A stretch of DNA of 50,659 nt from an uncultured Actinomycetes bacterium (GCA_937888825.1 CALBFE010000025.1:1-50659), one strand, 5' to 3'. Counted from the first letter of the stretch, positions 25,453-34,124 are shown. The notes: generated by a model not told the origin, from the letters alone. Program-made: numbers and translations.

Positions 25453-26597
25453 TGGAAAACTTATTTGATATTCCCAGCGAGTATAAGGATCTACGTGCCA
25501 GTGTTCGCGCTTTGGCCGAAAAAGAGATCGCACCTTATGCAAAAGCAGTCGATGAGGATCATCGCTTCCCACAAGAAGCAGCTGATGCACTTCAAAAGGC
25601 AGGTCTTGCTGCAGCACATGTTCCAACTGAATTCGGTGGCGATGGCGCAGATGCATTAGCTGTTGTAATTATTATTGAAGAAGTCGCACGAGTTTGTGGT
25701 GCTTCATCACTGATTCCTGCAGTTAATAAACTTGGTTCACTTCCCTTAATACTGGGCGGAAATAAAGATCAAAAGCAGCGCTGGTTGTCTCAATTAGCAC
25801 AAGGAAAAGGTTTTTCTTATTGCCTTTCAGAATCTGAGGCAGGTTCAGATGCTTCTGCACTTCGTACAAAAGTAGAGCAAGATGGTGATGGCTGGATTCT
25901 TAATGGAAGCAAAAAATGGATTTCAAATGCAGGGATCTCAGAGTTTTACACCGTCGTTGCCCAAAGTGACGCATCTCTTGGCTCTAAAGGAATAACGGCA
26001 TTTGTCGTTGAAAAATCTGATCCAGGCGTATCTTTTGGTTCACCAGAAAAGAAGATGGGTTTTAGAGGATCACCTACGCGTGAGGTTTATTTCGACAACG
26101 TAAAGCTTGCTGATGATCGCCGTATTAGTGAAGTTGGTGAAGGATTTGCGCTAGCAATGAACACTCTTGATCACACACGCATTACCATTGCTGCCCAAGC
26201 CTTAGGTATTGCCCAAGGCGCACTTGATGTTGCAACTCAGTATTCACATGAGCGTAAGCAGTTTGGTAAAGAGATTTTTGATTTCCAAGGTATTCAATTC
26301 ATGTTGGCAGATATGGCAATGAATATTGAAGCTGCCCGTCAATTAACTTATGTGGCTGCATCAAAGAGTGAGAGCGGTGAAAAGGATTTACGTTTCTTCT
26401 CAGCGGCAAGTAAGTGCTTTGCTAGTGATGTTGCAATGAAAGTGACAACTGATGCAGTTCAGATCTTGGGCGGATACGGCTATGTTTCAGATTACCCAGT
26501 TGAGCGAATGATGAGAGATGCCAAACTCACTCAAATTTATGAAGGAACTAATCAAATTCAACGAATAGTTATGGCGCGCAATCTACCTAACGCTTAA
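25452..26597 (+). CDS. Acyl-CoA dehydrogenase
   Basis: A 381-residue FAD flavoenzyme of the short/medium-chain acyl-CoA dehydrogenase family. Visible signatures: SYCLSESEAGSDASALRT, NGSKKWISNAG, the fingerprint QILGGYGYVSDYPVERMMRDAK, and the C-terminal IYEGTNQIQRIVMARNL whose glutamate is the catalytic base in short/medium-chain types. It removes hydrogens at C2-C3 of an acyl-CoA; chain length is not evident. The ATG shares one base with the upstream stop (TAATG). Its pairing with the CopC/CopD genes is not functionally obvious. The 3' end overlaps the opposite-strand cyclo-ligase gene by 11 bases. Confidence 0.95.
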   Translation: MENLFDIPSEYKDLRASVRALAEKEIAPYAKAVDEDHRFPQEAADALQKAGLAAAHVPTEFGGDGADALAVVIIIEEVARVCGASSLIPAVNKLGSLPLILGGNKDQKQRWLSQLAQGKGFSYCLSESEAGSDASALRTKVEQDGDGWILNGSKKWISNAGISEFYTVVAQSDASLGSKGITAFVVEKSDPGVSFGSPEKKMGFRGSPTREVYFDNVKLADDRRISEVGEGFALAMNTLDHTRITIAAQALGIAQGALDVATQYSHERKQFGKEIFDFQGIQFMLADMAMNIEAARQLTYVAASKSESGEKDLRFFSAASKCFASDVAMKVTTDAVQILGGYGYVSDYPVERMMRDAKLTQIYEGTNQIQRIVMARNLPNA

Positions 26598-27135
26598 ATC
26601 TGACAATCAGTGAAGGCGTTGCCGCAGCATCTAGGGCAATATCGTGGGATTCTCTAGGCAAAGTTTCACTCGTTAATTCACCTGCATGAACTAAACCAAG
26701 CTTCCATCCAGGCAGCGTTGGTAATGCGCGGTCATAAAAACCGCCGCCTTGTCCCATTCGATAACCCTCTTGGTCAATACGAAGTGCTGGAGTGATGACT
26801 GCGCCAACATCACTTGTGTCTGTTACAGCCGGACCAGTTGGTTCTGTCAGATTCTTAGTTACTTTCAATTTCGTTGGATCGCCATCCCACTGAACCCATT
26901 CAATGACTAAACCGTTAACTCGGGGCAGTAAGAGTTTTTTACCATCTGCCAAAAAAGCTTTGTTGATTTCATCTGTGCTGGGCTCCTGGGCATATGAAAA
27001 GTAAGAGCAGATTGTTGTGGCATTGAGGATCTCTGGGGCTTTCAAAATGATATTGAAATTGGTCGGAATGAATTTTTGAACCCGTTCACGGCGGTAGCGA
27101 TCTCGCAACTGCTTCTTAAGTGTGTTCTGATTCAT
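26587..27135 (-). CDS. 5-formyltetrahydrofolate cyclo-ligase
   Basis: A 182-residue enzyme converting 5-formyl-THF to 5,10-methenyl-THF with ATP. The C-terminal signature VITPALRIDQEGYRMGQGGGFYDRALP gives the family's substrate and ATP region. The N-terminal KKQLRDRYRRERVQKF is the usual basic start. The frame opens at 27171, but the ATG at 27135 with GGAGG 10 bases upstream gives the normal N-terminus. It diverges from the MoeA-like gene. In mycobacteria galU lies between this gene and moeA1 (from memory); here galU is absent. Confidence 0.93.
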   Translation of the reverse strand: MNQNTLKKQLRDRYRRERVQKFIPTNFNIILKAPEILNATTICSYFSYAQEPSTDEINKAFLADGKKLLLPRVNGLVIEWVQWDGDPTKLKVTKNLTEPTGPAVTDTSDVGAVITPALRIDQEGYRMGQGGGFYDRALPTLPGWKLGLVHAGELTSETLPRESHDIALDAAATPSLIVRFKR

Positions 27136-27191
27136 TGCTTCTGACCTCCGCTTTCCACGCCTAAATCCCAAAGATTACTGACCACAACAAG

Positions 27192-27197
27192 TATGGT
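27192..27197 (+). promoter_or_regulatory. Leaderless-type -10 element (TATGGT) for the MoeA/Glp-like gene
   Basis: TATGGT ends 6 bases before the ATG at 27204. This fixes the start there rather than at the in-frame GTG at 27198. Confidence 0.55.
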
Positions 27198-27203
27198 GTG
27201 ATT

Positions 27204-28115
27204 ATGGCAGAGCACACGCGGGTTGATGAGTTTTTGACTTCACTTTTAGCGATTTGCAAACCCCTTGATTCTTTTGAAATGCCTTTACTAGATGCCCATG
27301 GTGCAACGTTGTCGCAAGATGTCTTTGCTGGAGAGCGCTTGGTAATGAAAGCCGGATCTAGGATCCGCTCCACTCAAATTGGATTAGCAGCATCCATTGG
27401 ACTCGATCACTTACCCACCAGACCGCATCCACGTGTAGTGGTGATGTCAGCTGGCCCAGATCTAGTTGAACCTGGTAAAACGCTTAAAGATGATGAAGAG
27501 TTTGAGACTAACTCCTGGATGCTCACAACAGCTGTGCGCGAAGTAGGAGCGGTTGCTTATCGCGTGCACTCAATTCCAGAAGATGAAGCGCAGCTGCAGA
27601 ATTTGATTGAAGATCAATTAGTACGGGCTGATCTCATAATTATTAGCGGTGAGCGCCATGATGATTCATTTGATTTGATTACCCGCACTATTTCTAACAT
27701 GGGTGAAATTACGACCGTTGATATGGCAATAGAGATGAGCGGTCGACATAACTTCGGCCTTATTGGTCCAGATAAGACCCCAATCGTCACTCTTCCGGGT
27801 GATCCAATTGCGGCATATATCTCTTTTGAACTCTTCGTTCGTCCAATGATTCGCACAATGTTGGGCGCTGCAACCATTCACCGCCCTAGCGTTAAAGCTA
27901 AGTTGGAAAAGGCAATTGAATCCAGTGATGGAGTGCGCTCATACATTCGCGCAGCCCTTTCTGAAGATGGCAAGTCGGTAACACCGCTGGCCCATCAAGA
28001 AGAGATATCAACACTCTCAGATGCTTCAGCTTTTATTGCCGTTGGTGAAAAAGATATTAATTTAAAAGCTGGCGATGAAGTAACTGTTGTGATTTTAGAG
28101 CGTAGATACATTTAA
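27204..28115 (+). CDS. Reduced MoeA/gephyrin-like protein (Glp-like), catalytic domain missing
   Basis: A 303-residue relative of molybdopterin molybdotransferase MoeA (normally about 400). Residues 1-40 match the MoeA N-terminal helix region (FEMPLLDAHGATLSQDV). The sequence then jumps to what is MoeA residue ~165 onward: LVMKAGSRIRSTQIGLAASIG, PRVVVMSAGPDLVEPG, TLPGDPIAAYISFELFVRPMI and the C-terminal domain IV. The whole insert domain is absent, including the catalytic DNSAMDGYA motif. The nucleotide loop SSGGVSVG is replaced by ISGERHDDS, and PGKP is lost too. Molybdate insertion is therefore very unlikely. Together with rimJ and a SepX/GlpR-like gene it matches the corynebacterial Glp division protein locus. 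Confidence 0.8.
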   Translation: MAEHTRVDEFLTSLLAICKPLDSFEMPLLDAHGATLSQDVFAGERLVMKAGSRIRSTQIGLAASIGLDHLPTRPHPRVVVMSAGPDLVEPGKTLKDDEEFETNSWMLTTAVREVGAVAYRVHSIPEDEAQLQNLIEDQLVRADLIIISGERHDDSFDLITRTISNMGEITTVDMAIEMSGRHNFGLIGPDKTPIVTLPGDPIAAYISFELFVRPMIRTMLGAATIHRPSVKAKLEKAIESSDGVRSYIRAALSEDGKSVTPLAHQEEISTLSDASAFIAVGEKDINLKAGDEVTVVILERRYI

Positions 28116-28123
28116 GTAGTCTT

Positions 28124-28702
28124 ATGACGCATTCATGGCCGGTGGTACTTAAGAGTCAAGATCTATCGATGCAGGCATTGAGATTTAGAGATCGTGGACG
28201 TTGGAATAATGTCCGAGCCGAAAATCGTGACTGGTTATCTCCCTGGGAAGCCACAATTCCAATCATTGCTGGGGATGCTGCGCAGAACCCCGACCAGCTT
28301 CCTTCCTACTTTGAAATGGTTCGCACCCTTAACTCTGAGGCTCGAAATGGCCGCTCATTTTCATTTGCAATCTGGCATCAGCGCAATTTAATTGGACAGA
28401 TTTCACTGGGCGGCGTGATCCTTGGCGCAATGCGGGGCGGGCATATTGGTTATTGGATTGATAAAAACTATGCCAATAAGGGTTTTACAACGCAAGCGGT
28501 GATGGCCTTAACAGATTATTCATTTTCTGCGCTGAATCTTCATCGCGTTGAAATCAATATTAGGCCCGAGAACGCTGCATCAAGGCGAGTAGCTGAGAAA
28601 GCTGGCTATATTTTTGAAGGCGAACGTCCGCGCTATTTACATATCGCTGGTAGTTGGCAAGACCATGTCGTATTTGTTAAAGAAAATCCTGCCGTTAAGT
28701 AG
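28124..28702 (+). CDS. RimJ/RimL-type GNAT N-acetyltransferase
   Basis: A 192-residue GNAT protein. The acetyl-CoA region reads GHIGYWIDKNYANKGFTTQAVMALTDY, followed by NLHRVEINIRPENAASRRVAEKAGYIFEGERPRYLHIAG, which closely matches the RimJ branch. RimJ-like enzymes acetylate protein N-termini, in E. coli ribosomal protein S5, though actinobacterial members may have other targets. It starts 8 bases after the upstream stop. It is the middle gene of the MoeA/Glp-RimJ-SepX run, a conserved actinobacterial order. The symbol rimJ is withheld because the substrate is not proven. Confidence 0.88.
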   Translation: MTHSWPVVLKSQDLSMQALRFRDRGRWNNVRAENRDWLSPWEATIPIIAGDAAQNPDQLPSYFEMVRTLNSEARNGRSFSFAIWHQRNLIGQISLGGVILGAMRGGHIGYWIDKNYANKGFTTQAVMALTDYSFSALNLHRVEINIRPENAASRRVAEKAGYIFEGERPRYLHIAGSWQDHVVFVKENPAVK

Positions 28703-28750
28703 GCTCTAAATCCCAAGTTCTATAGGTCTCATCCTTTATCTTTATGCATC

Positions 28751-29527
28751 ATGGCTTCCGGACTTATCTATATTGCGATCATTGGTATGTGGGTCGCATA
28801 TTTTGCACCCCGTTGGATCCATGACCGCAATGAATTTTCTGGAAAATCTGTTGAGCGATTCAAGAGTGCACTGATTGTTGTTGCAAGTTCATCGCCACAA
28901 GGAATTTCTGGAAGCGGATCGATTCATATCGATTTAGATCGCGAAGCAAAAATTGCGCAACTTCTTATGCGCAGACGAATTATGTTTTTTGTTTTAACTG
29001 GTTCTCTAACTACAACACTTGTGGGTGGTTTCATGAATACGATGCCTTTTATTTACTCATTAGTTCCTGCAACTGGAATTTTGATTTATGTTGCAAGTGT
29101 TCGTCGCCAAACAATCGCTGACAAGATTCAATACCGACGTATTCAACAACTTCATCGTCGCACAGCTGGTGTATCAGCAACGAACTTAGCGGAAGTTGTC
29201 ACACCAAAGCCTTCACAAGAACATTGGATTCCACTTTCTGAGCGCGAACTCAAAGGCGTTGTTTTATTGCCTAAGGGAACAGCAGCTATTCGCCAAACGT
29301 GGGAACCATCAGAAGTGCCATCTCCAACATATGTCAGTGCACCGAAGGCAATTATTCCTAAGCGCGTTATTGATTTAACTATTCCTGGAGCATGGAGTGA
29401 AGAGCAAGAGCGTCTAGAACGTGAAGCATTAGCTGCTGCTTCACCTTCGCGTGATGAAATCTTTGATCAACAACTAGCTGATGAAGCAGTTGAACGCCTT
29501 AAGCAAGCACGCGCCTCTAACGAATAG
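28751..29527 (+). CDS. SepX/GlpR-like membrane protein (cell-division associated)
   Basis: A 258-residue protein with one N-terminal span (SGLIYIAIIGMWVAYFAPRWI) and two adjacent central spans (about residues 78-117), then a cytoplasmic basic helix and a long soluble tail. The features RWIHDRNEF, VERFKSAL, RRRIMFFVL, the TWEPSEVPSPTYVSAP segment and IDLTIPGAWS are those I associate with actinobacterial SepX (Streptomyces) and GlpR (Corynebacterium), which tether the division machinery and, for GlpR, bind the MoeA-like Glp. The operon partner MoeA-like protein supports this. Its TAG abuts the stop of the opposite-strand PMT gene with no gap. Confidence 0.75.
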   Translation: MASGLIYIAIIGMWVAYFAPRWIHDRNEFSGKSVERFKSALIVVASSSPQGISGSGSIHIDLDREAKIAQLLMRRRIMFFVLTGSLTTTLVGGFMNTMPFIYSLVPATGILIYVASVRRQTIADKIQYRRIQQLHRRTAGVSATNLAEVVTPKPSQEHWIPLSERELKGVVLLPKGTAAIRQTWEPSEVPSPTYVSAPKAIIPKRVIDLTIPGAWSEEQERLEREALAAASPSRDEIFDQQLADEAVERLKQARASNE

Positions 29528-30802
29528 TTAGATCCACGAACTCATCCACATACGTTGTAACCAAGCATCGTATGTGATTACTTCGCCTGTGAAAATTGGT
29601 AAGAAATAAACAAAATTCAAAAAGATAACTGTTACAAAGGCTGCAACTAAGGCTTGTGAGGTTCCTGATTTTAAAGAACTATCCAGCAATAGTTTTGCGC
29701 AATACACAAGGGCCAGAATCATGAAAGGCTCGAAAATAACTGCATAGAAAGTAAATACTGTGCGGGCTTGGAAGAAGAACCAAGGTAAGTATCCGGCAGC
29801 CATTCCAAGCACAATTAAATTCAACGCAGGCTCAGAGGTGCGCTTAACTAAGGTGCGTAACCAAAAACCAATAGCTACAGCGACAGCAATAGTTCCTGCC
29901 CACCAAAGTAGTGGCGTGCCAATAGCTAATACTTCCTGTGCGCAGTTATCGCTACCGCAACCCTTTGGTGATTCATAGAAGAAAGAAGTTGGTCTACCCA
30001 TCACCATCCAACTCCAAGGATTGGCTTGATAGGAATGTTTTTCAGTTAATCCTGTATGAAAGCCCAACATCTCTGAGTGATAGTGAATCCAGGAAGTAAA
30101 TGGATTCGATGACCATTGGCGATCCCAACCGCGGCTACTGAGAAACCAACCAGTCCAAGAGGTGATGTAAACAATTACTGGAAGGAATCCATATTGAATG
30201 AATTTCATAATTGTTGGTCGAACTAAGTGTTTAGAAGGATGCTGCGAGAAGATTCTATAAAGAGAAACAAAGATCATTGCAACCAAGAAATAAACTGCAC
30301 TCCACTTACAACCCATTGCTAAACCTATGGCAATAGCTGCAAACCAATGTCTTTGCTGGTGCCATAAGTAAACTGCCAAGAGAACAAAGAAAGTTAAAAA
30401 GAGATCAAGAAGAGCTGTTCGTGAGTGAACAAGCACCAAACCATCACAAGCCATTAGGAAGGCACCTATGCCCGTTAACAATGGTGAATAGAACAGAACA
30501 TGGACTAAGCGGGCAAAGAGCAAAATAAGTAATGTGCCGATAAGGGCTGTTGCAAATCGCCAACCAAATTCATTGTCACCAAAGAGCTTGATACCACTTG
30601 CTATGAGCCATTTTCCGACAGGTGGATGAACAATGAACTCTGGCTTGCTGCCGCTAACTTCCACGCCATACTTCAAAAAATCTCTAGCGCCATCGACGTA
30701 ATAGACCTCATCAAAAACAAAGCCCTTAGGTGTTGCAAGGTTTATTAATCGAATCGCAAGGGAGACAATCGCTATAAGGATGGGGGTGATGGCGGCGATC
30801 AT
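29528..30802 (-). CDS. Dolichyl-phosphate-mannose-protein mannosyltransferase (PMT family)
   Basis: A 424-residue membrane glycosyltransferase transferring mannose from a polyprenyl phosphate to Ser/Thr of secreted proteins. It has the PMT_2-like N-terminal loop with the catalytic acid pair, GFVFDEVYYVDGARDF, then PEFIVHPPVGKWLIASG and a string of hydrophobic helices. WYSF-like motifs of the large loop appear as WSWMVMGRPTSFFYES. Length is about 80-100 residues shorter than mycobacterial Pmt. The divergent pmt-rsmI pair is conserved in Actinobacteria. A TACGAT 7 bases before the ATG suggests a leaderless message. Confidence 0.92.
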   Translation of the reverse strand: MIAAITPILIAIVSLAIRLINLATPKGFVFDEVYYVDGARDFLKYGVEVSGSKPEFIVHPPVGKWLIASGIKLFGDNEFGWRFATALIGTLLILLFARLVHVLFYSPLLTGIGAFLMACDGLVLVHSRTALLDLFLTFFVLLAVYLWHQQRHWFAAIAIGLAMGCKWSAVYFLVAMIFVSLYRIFSQHPSKHLVRPTIMKFIQYGFLPVIVYITSWTGWFLSSRGWDRQWSSNPFTSWIHYHSEMLGFHTGLTEKHSYQANPWSWMVMGRPTSFFYESPKGCGSDNCAQEVLAIGTPLLWWAGTIAVAVAIGFWLRTLVKRTSEPALNLIVLGMAAGYLPWFFFQARTVFTFYAVIFEPFMILALVYCAKLLLDSSLKSGTSQALVAAFVTVIFLNFVYFLPIFTGEVITYDAWLQRMWMSSWI

Positions 30803-30809
30803 GTGTGTA

Positions 30810-30815
30810 ATCGTA
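30810..30815 (-). promoter_or_regulatory. Leaderless-type -10 element (TACGAT on minus strand) for the PMT gene
   Basis: On the minus strand TACGAT ends 7 bases before the ATG at 30802, in the 51-base region shared with divergent rsmI. Confidence 0.55.
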
Positions 30816-30853
30816 TGCGCAAATTGGTGTGAAATTACTGAGATGATGGACCC

Positions 30854-31696
30854 ATGGCATTGATATTGGCAGCAACCCCGTTGGGCAACCCAGCCGATGC
30901 AAGCGCGCGGTTAAAAACTGCCATTGAAGATGCCACGATTATTGCCGCTGAAGATTCCAGACGCTTTCACCGTTTGTGTTCAGATCTTGGAGTTACTTTC
31001 ACAGCCCGCATACTCTCCTTCTTTGAAGGCAATGAAGATGAACGAACTGCTGAACTATTAAACGAATTAGCAACTGGCGCGCATGTTCTAGTTGTTTCAG
31101 ATGCAGGCATGCCAACAATTAGCGACCCAGGTTTTAGGTTGATGCGTGAAGCAATTGCTCGCGGTCTTGAAGTCTCTGTTATCCCAGGACCGAGCGCTGT
31201 AACTATGGCAGTTGCGTTATCAGGCCTGCCAACAGATCGATTTACATTTGAAGGATTTCCACCTCGCAGTGCTGGTGCACGATTAGCGACATTTGAAAAA
31301 CTACGTCATGAAGAGCGAACTATGGTGTTCTTTGAAGCACCACATCGATTGGCAGACTCACTCTCAGATGCGCAATCAGTCTTTGGAAGTGAGCGCAAAG
31401 GTGCTATTTGCCGTGAGATGACTAAGCGTTATGAAGAAACTATTCGTGGAACACTTTCGCAGCTTTCAACGTGGGCTGATGCCAATGAAGTACTCGGTGA
31501 AATCACTCTAGTAATCCAAGGCGCTGTCCTGGATTCAGCAACAATGACTGCTGATGAAATGGTGGCTCGTGTTCGAGAGCTTGAAGCTGCAGGCATGGAT
31601 CGCAAAGGGGCAATAGCCTCAGTTGCTGCTGAATTCTCAATTGCAAAGCGGTTGGTTTATGCCGCAGTGGTCGATGCGAATAAGATGAGCAAGTGA
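30854..31696 (+). CDS. rsmI: 16S rRNA (cytidine1402-2'-O)-methyltransferase
   Basis: A 280-residue SAM-dependent tetrapyrrole-methylase-fold enzyme that 2'-O-methylates C1402 in the ribosomal P site. Visible signatures are LILAATPLGNPADAS, IIAAEDSRRF, VVSDAGMPTISDPGFRLM, VIPGPSAVTMAVALSGLPTDRFTFEGF and FFEAPHRLADSL. A short C-terminal helical domain follows (MTADEMVARVRELEAAGMDRKGA). It runs into metG with a 4-base overlap (GTGA). Confidence 0.95.
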   Translation: MALILAATPLGNPADASARLKTAIEDATIIAAEDSRRFHRLCSDLGVTFTARILSFFEGNEDERTAELLNELATGAHVLVVSDAGMPTISDPGFRLMREAIARGLEVSVIPGPSAVTMAVALSGLPTDRFTFEGFPPRSAGARLATFEKLRHEERTMVFFEAPHRLADSLSDAQSVFGSERKGAICREMTKRYEETIRGTLSQLSTWADANEVLGEITLVIQGAVLDSATMTADEMVARVRELEAAGMDRKGAIASVAAEFSIAKRLVYAAVVDANKMSK

Positions 31697-33258
31697 CTAA
31701 GTCCTTTTATCTAACGACGCCGATTTATTACGTCAACGATGCACCTCATATTGGCCATGCCTATACGACGGTTGCCGGTGATGTGTTAACTCGTTGGCAT
31801 CGTCAAAAAGGTGAATCAGTCTGGTTTTTAACTGGCACAGATGAGCATGGCCAAAAGGTTATGCGCACGGCAGAGGAAAATAACACTGCTCCACAAGCTT
31901 GGGTTGATCGCTTAGTGCAAGATGCGTGGAAACCTAATTGGGAAGCCCTCAATATCGCTAACGATGATTTCATTCGCACCACTGAAAAACGTCACACTGA
32001 GCGCGTTCAAAAATTCTTACAATCCCTTAAAGACTCTGGACATATTTATGCTGGTAAGTATGAAGGTCCATACTGTGTTGGTTGCGAAGAGTTCAAGCTT
32101 CCTGGCGACCTCATTGAAATTGATGGCAAGAAATGCTGCCCTATTCATAGCAAGCCAATTGAACTTGTCAATGAAAACAACTGGTTCTTTAAGCTGTCAG
32201 CTTTTGTTACACCATTGCTCGAGCACTACCGCAAGAATCCAGATGCTTGCCAACCTGAGAGTGCGCGCAATGAAGTTGTTTCATTTTTAGAAGGTGGCGT
32301 GACAGATCTTTCTATTTCACGGTCAACTTTTGATTGGGGAATTCCTGTTCCTTGGGATACTGATCAAGTTGTTTATGTTTGGTTTGACGCGCTCCTTAAC
32401 TATGCAACTGCAGTTGGATTAACTGATGCACCAGATAGTGAAGGTGGCAAGAAGTTTGCTCAGACGTGGCCAGCAGATGTTCACTTGGTCGGTAAAGACA
32501 TCTTGCGCTTCCACGCAGTTATTTGGCCAGCAATGCTCATGGCTGCAGGTTTAGATGTTCCTAAAAAGGTATTTGCTCATGGTTGGCTACTCGTTGGTGG
32601 CGAAAAGATGAGTAAGAGTAAGTTGACTGGTATTGCACCTAAAGACATTACAGATCACTTTGGTGTTGATGCTTTCCGCTATTACTTCTTACGTGCAATT
32701 CCATTTGGTACTGATGGCTCTTTTTCATGGGAAGACATGGCCGCTAGATATACCTCGGAGTTAGCAAATGACTTTGGAAACCTAGCTTCTCGCTCAGCAG
32801 CAATGGTGGAGAAGTACTGCAGCGGAGTATTACCAGCTAAAAGCAATGATGCTGGGCTTGAGAGCGCACTGAAAGAGGCCGCTACAAAGGCCGATGCTGC
32901 AATCTGTGAATTGGATTTTCAAGGTGGAATCCTTGCGATTATGGATTTTTGTAAAAAAGTAAATGGCTATGTGACTGAAAAAGAGCCATGGATTCTTGCT
33001 AAAGATCCTGCTAACCAGCAGGTACTGGAAGATGTCCTATATAACACCGCAGAATCTCTGCGTGCATTGGCCGTGTTACTCAATGCAGTAATGCCGCAGA
33101 CATGTGAAATTTTGTGGAGCAGCTTAGGTGCCCAAGCATCATTAGGTGATCTTGGTGCACAAAAGATTTCCGATGTTGCAACCTGGGGCCAGTTACCACC
33201 AGGTGTCACCGTTACTAAAACCCCAGTTCTTTTCCCCCGCTTAGAAACGAACGCTTAA
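31693..33258 (+). CDS. metG: Methionyl-tRNA synthetase
   Basis: A 521-residue class I aminoacyl-tRNA synthetase. HIGH motif is APHIGHAYT, the signature KMSKS appears in GGEKMSKSKLTG. The connective peptide has a zinc knuckle: CVGC, then CCPIH. The anticodon-binding helical domain follows and there is no C-terminal EMAP/tRBD extension, so this is the short form as in mycobacteria. It starts at GTG overlapping the rsmI stop. tatD follows after 5 bases. Confidence 0.97.
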   Translation: MTKSFYLTTPIYYVNDAPHIGHAYTTVAGDVLTRWHRQKGESVWFLTGTDEHGQKVMRTAEENNTAPQAWVDRLVQDAWKPNWEALNIANDDFIRTTEKRHTERVQKFLQSLKDSGHIYAGKYEGPYCVGCEEFKLPGDLIEIDGKKCCPIHSKPIELVNENNWFFKLSAFVTPLLEHYRKNPDACQPESARNEVVSFLEGGVTDLSISRSTFDWGIPVPWDTDQVVYVWFDALLNYATAVGLTDAPDSEGGKKFAQTWPADVHLVGKDILRFHAVIWPAMLMAAGLDVPKKVFAHGWLLVGGEKMSKSKLTGIAPKDITDHFGVDAFRYYFLRAIPFGTDGSFSWEDMAARYTSELANDFGNLASRSAAMVEKYCSGVLPAKSNDAGLESALKEAATKADAAICELDFQGGILAIMDFCKKVNGYVTEKEPWILAKDPANQQVLEDVLYNTAESLRALAVLLNAVMPQTCEILWSSLGAQASLGDLGAQKISDVATWGQLPPGVTVTKTPVLFPRLETNA

Positions 33259-33263
33259 TACAT

Positions 33264-34124
33264 ATGGCTGATCGCCACAACCGCGATATAGATCGTCAGC
33301 GGGCACCTCTACCAGAACCACTTCCTGCTCCAACAGTTGATTCACATGCACATATGGAGATCATCACTGATACTGTGCCGGATTCACCAGAGGTTGCGCA
33401 AGTAATTGCTGAAGCTAAAAGCGTCAATGTGGATCGAATCATGCAGGTTGGATACTCAGCAGAGCAATCAGCATGGTGTGTGTCGGCGGCAGAAAAGTGG
33501 AACACCTCAGTTTTAGCAGCCGTTGCACTACATCCAAATGAGGCACCAGTTGTTGAGAATATAGAAGCTGATTGGGCAGTAATTGCTAAATTAGCCGAGC
33601 ATCCACGAGTTCGAGCAATTGGTGAAACAGGTTTAGATTATTACCGCACACCACCAGAGCTTCGCGGGCGCCAACAAGAATCCTTTAAATGGCATATTGA
33701 GTTAGCTAAAAAGACTAGCAAGGCCCTCATCATTCATGATCGCGATTCACATGATGATGTTCTATCTGTATTACTTGAAGTCGGAGCCCCAGAAAAGGTT
33801 ATCTTTCACTGTTTTTCAGGAGATGTTGAGATGGCTAAGACCTGCATAGAGCGTGGATATGTTCTCTCATTTGCGGGCACGTTAACCTTTAAAAACGCCC
33901 CTGCCCTGCGAGATGCAGTAAAGCTAGTTCCAATAGATCAACTTCTTGTTGAAACAGATTCACCATTCTTAGCCCCTATGCCTCATCGCGGCGCCCTTAA
34001 TACTCCAGCTCAAATTGCAAACATCGTGCGTGCAATGGCCACTGAGCGAAATGCAGATCTTGGTGAATTAGCAAGCGCCCTTGGCGATAATGCCGAACGT
34101 TTATTTGGCTCATTTGCCTCATGA
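33264..34124 (+). CDS. TatD-family metal-dependent deoxyribonuclease
   Basis: A 286-residue TIM-barrel hydrolase. Metal ligands are visible in DSHAHME, GETGLDYYR, the HDRDSHDDV region, IFHCFSGD and VETDSPFLAPMPHRG. TatD proteins are 3'-5' DNA/RNA exonucleases linked to repair and quality control. The N-terminus is extended by about 25 hydrophilic residues (RHNRDIDRQRAPLPEPLPAP) before the barrel, as in other actinobacterial members. It overlaps rsmA by 4 bases (ATGA). Confidence 0.93.
   Translation: MADRHNRDIDRQRAPLPEPLPAPTVDSHAHMEIITDTVPDSPEVAQVIAEAKSVNVDRIMQVGYSAEQSAWCVSAAEKWNTSVLAAVALHPNEAPVVENIEADWAVIAKLAEHPRVRAIGETGLDYYRTPPELRGRQQESFKWHIELAKKTSKALIIHDRDSHDDVLSVLLEVGAPEKVIFHCFSGDVEMAKTCIERGYVLSFAGTLTFKNAPALRDAVKLVPIDQLLVETDSPFLAPMPHRGALNTPAQIANIVRAMATERNADLGELASALGDNAERLFGSFAS

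Noticed and set aside
27198-28115. MoeA-like gene considered as a pseudogene because of its short length
   Set aside because: The frame is continuous, the deletion removes exactly one structural domain, the remaining domains are well formed and the gene has a good leaderless promoter.
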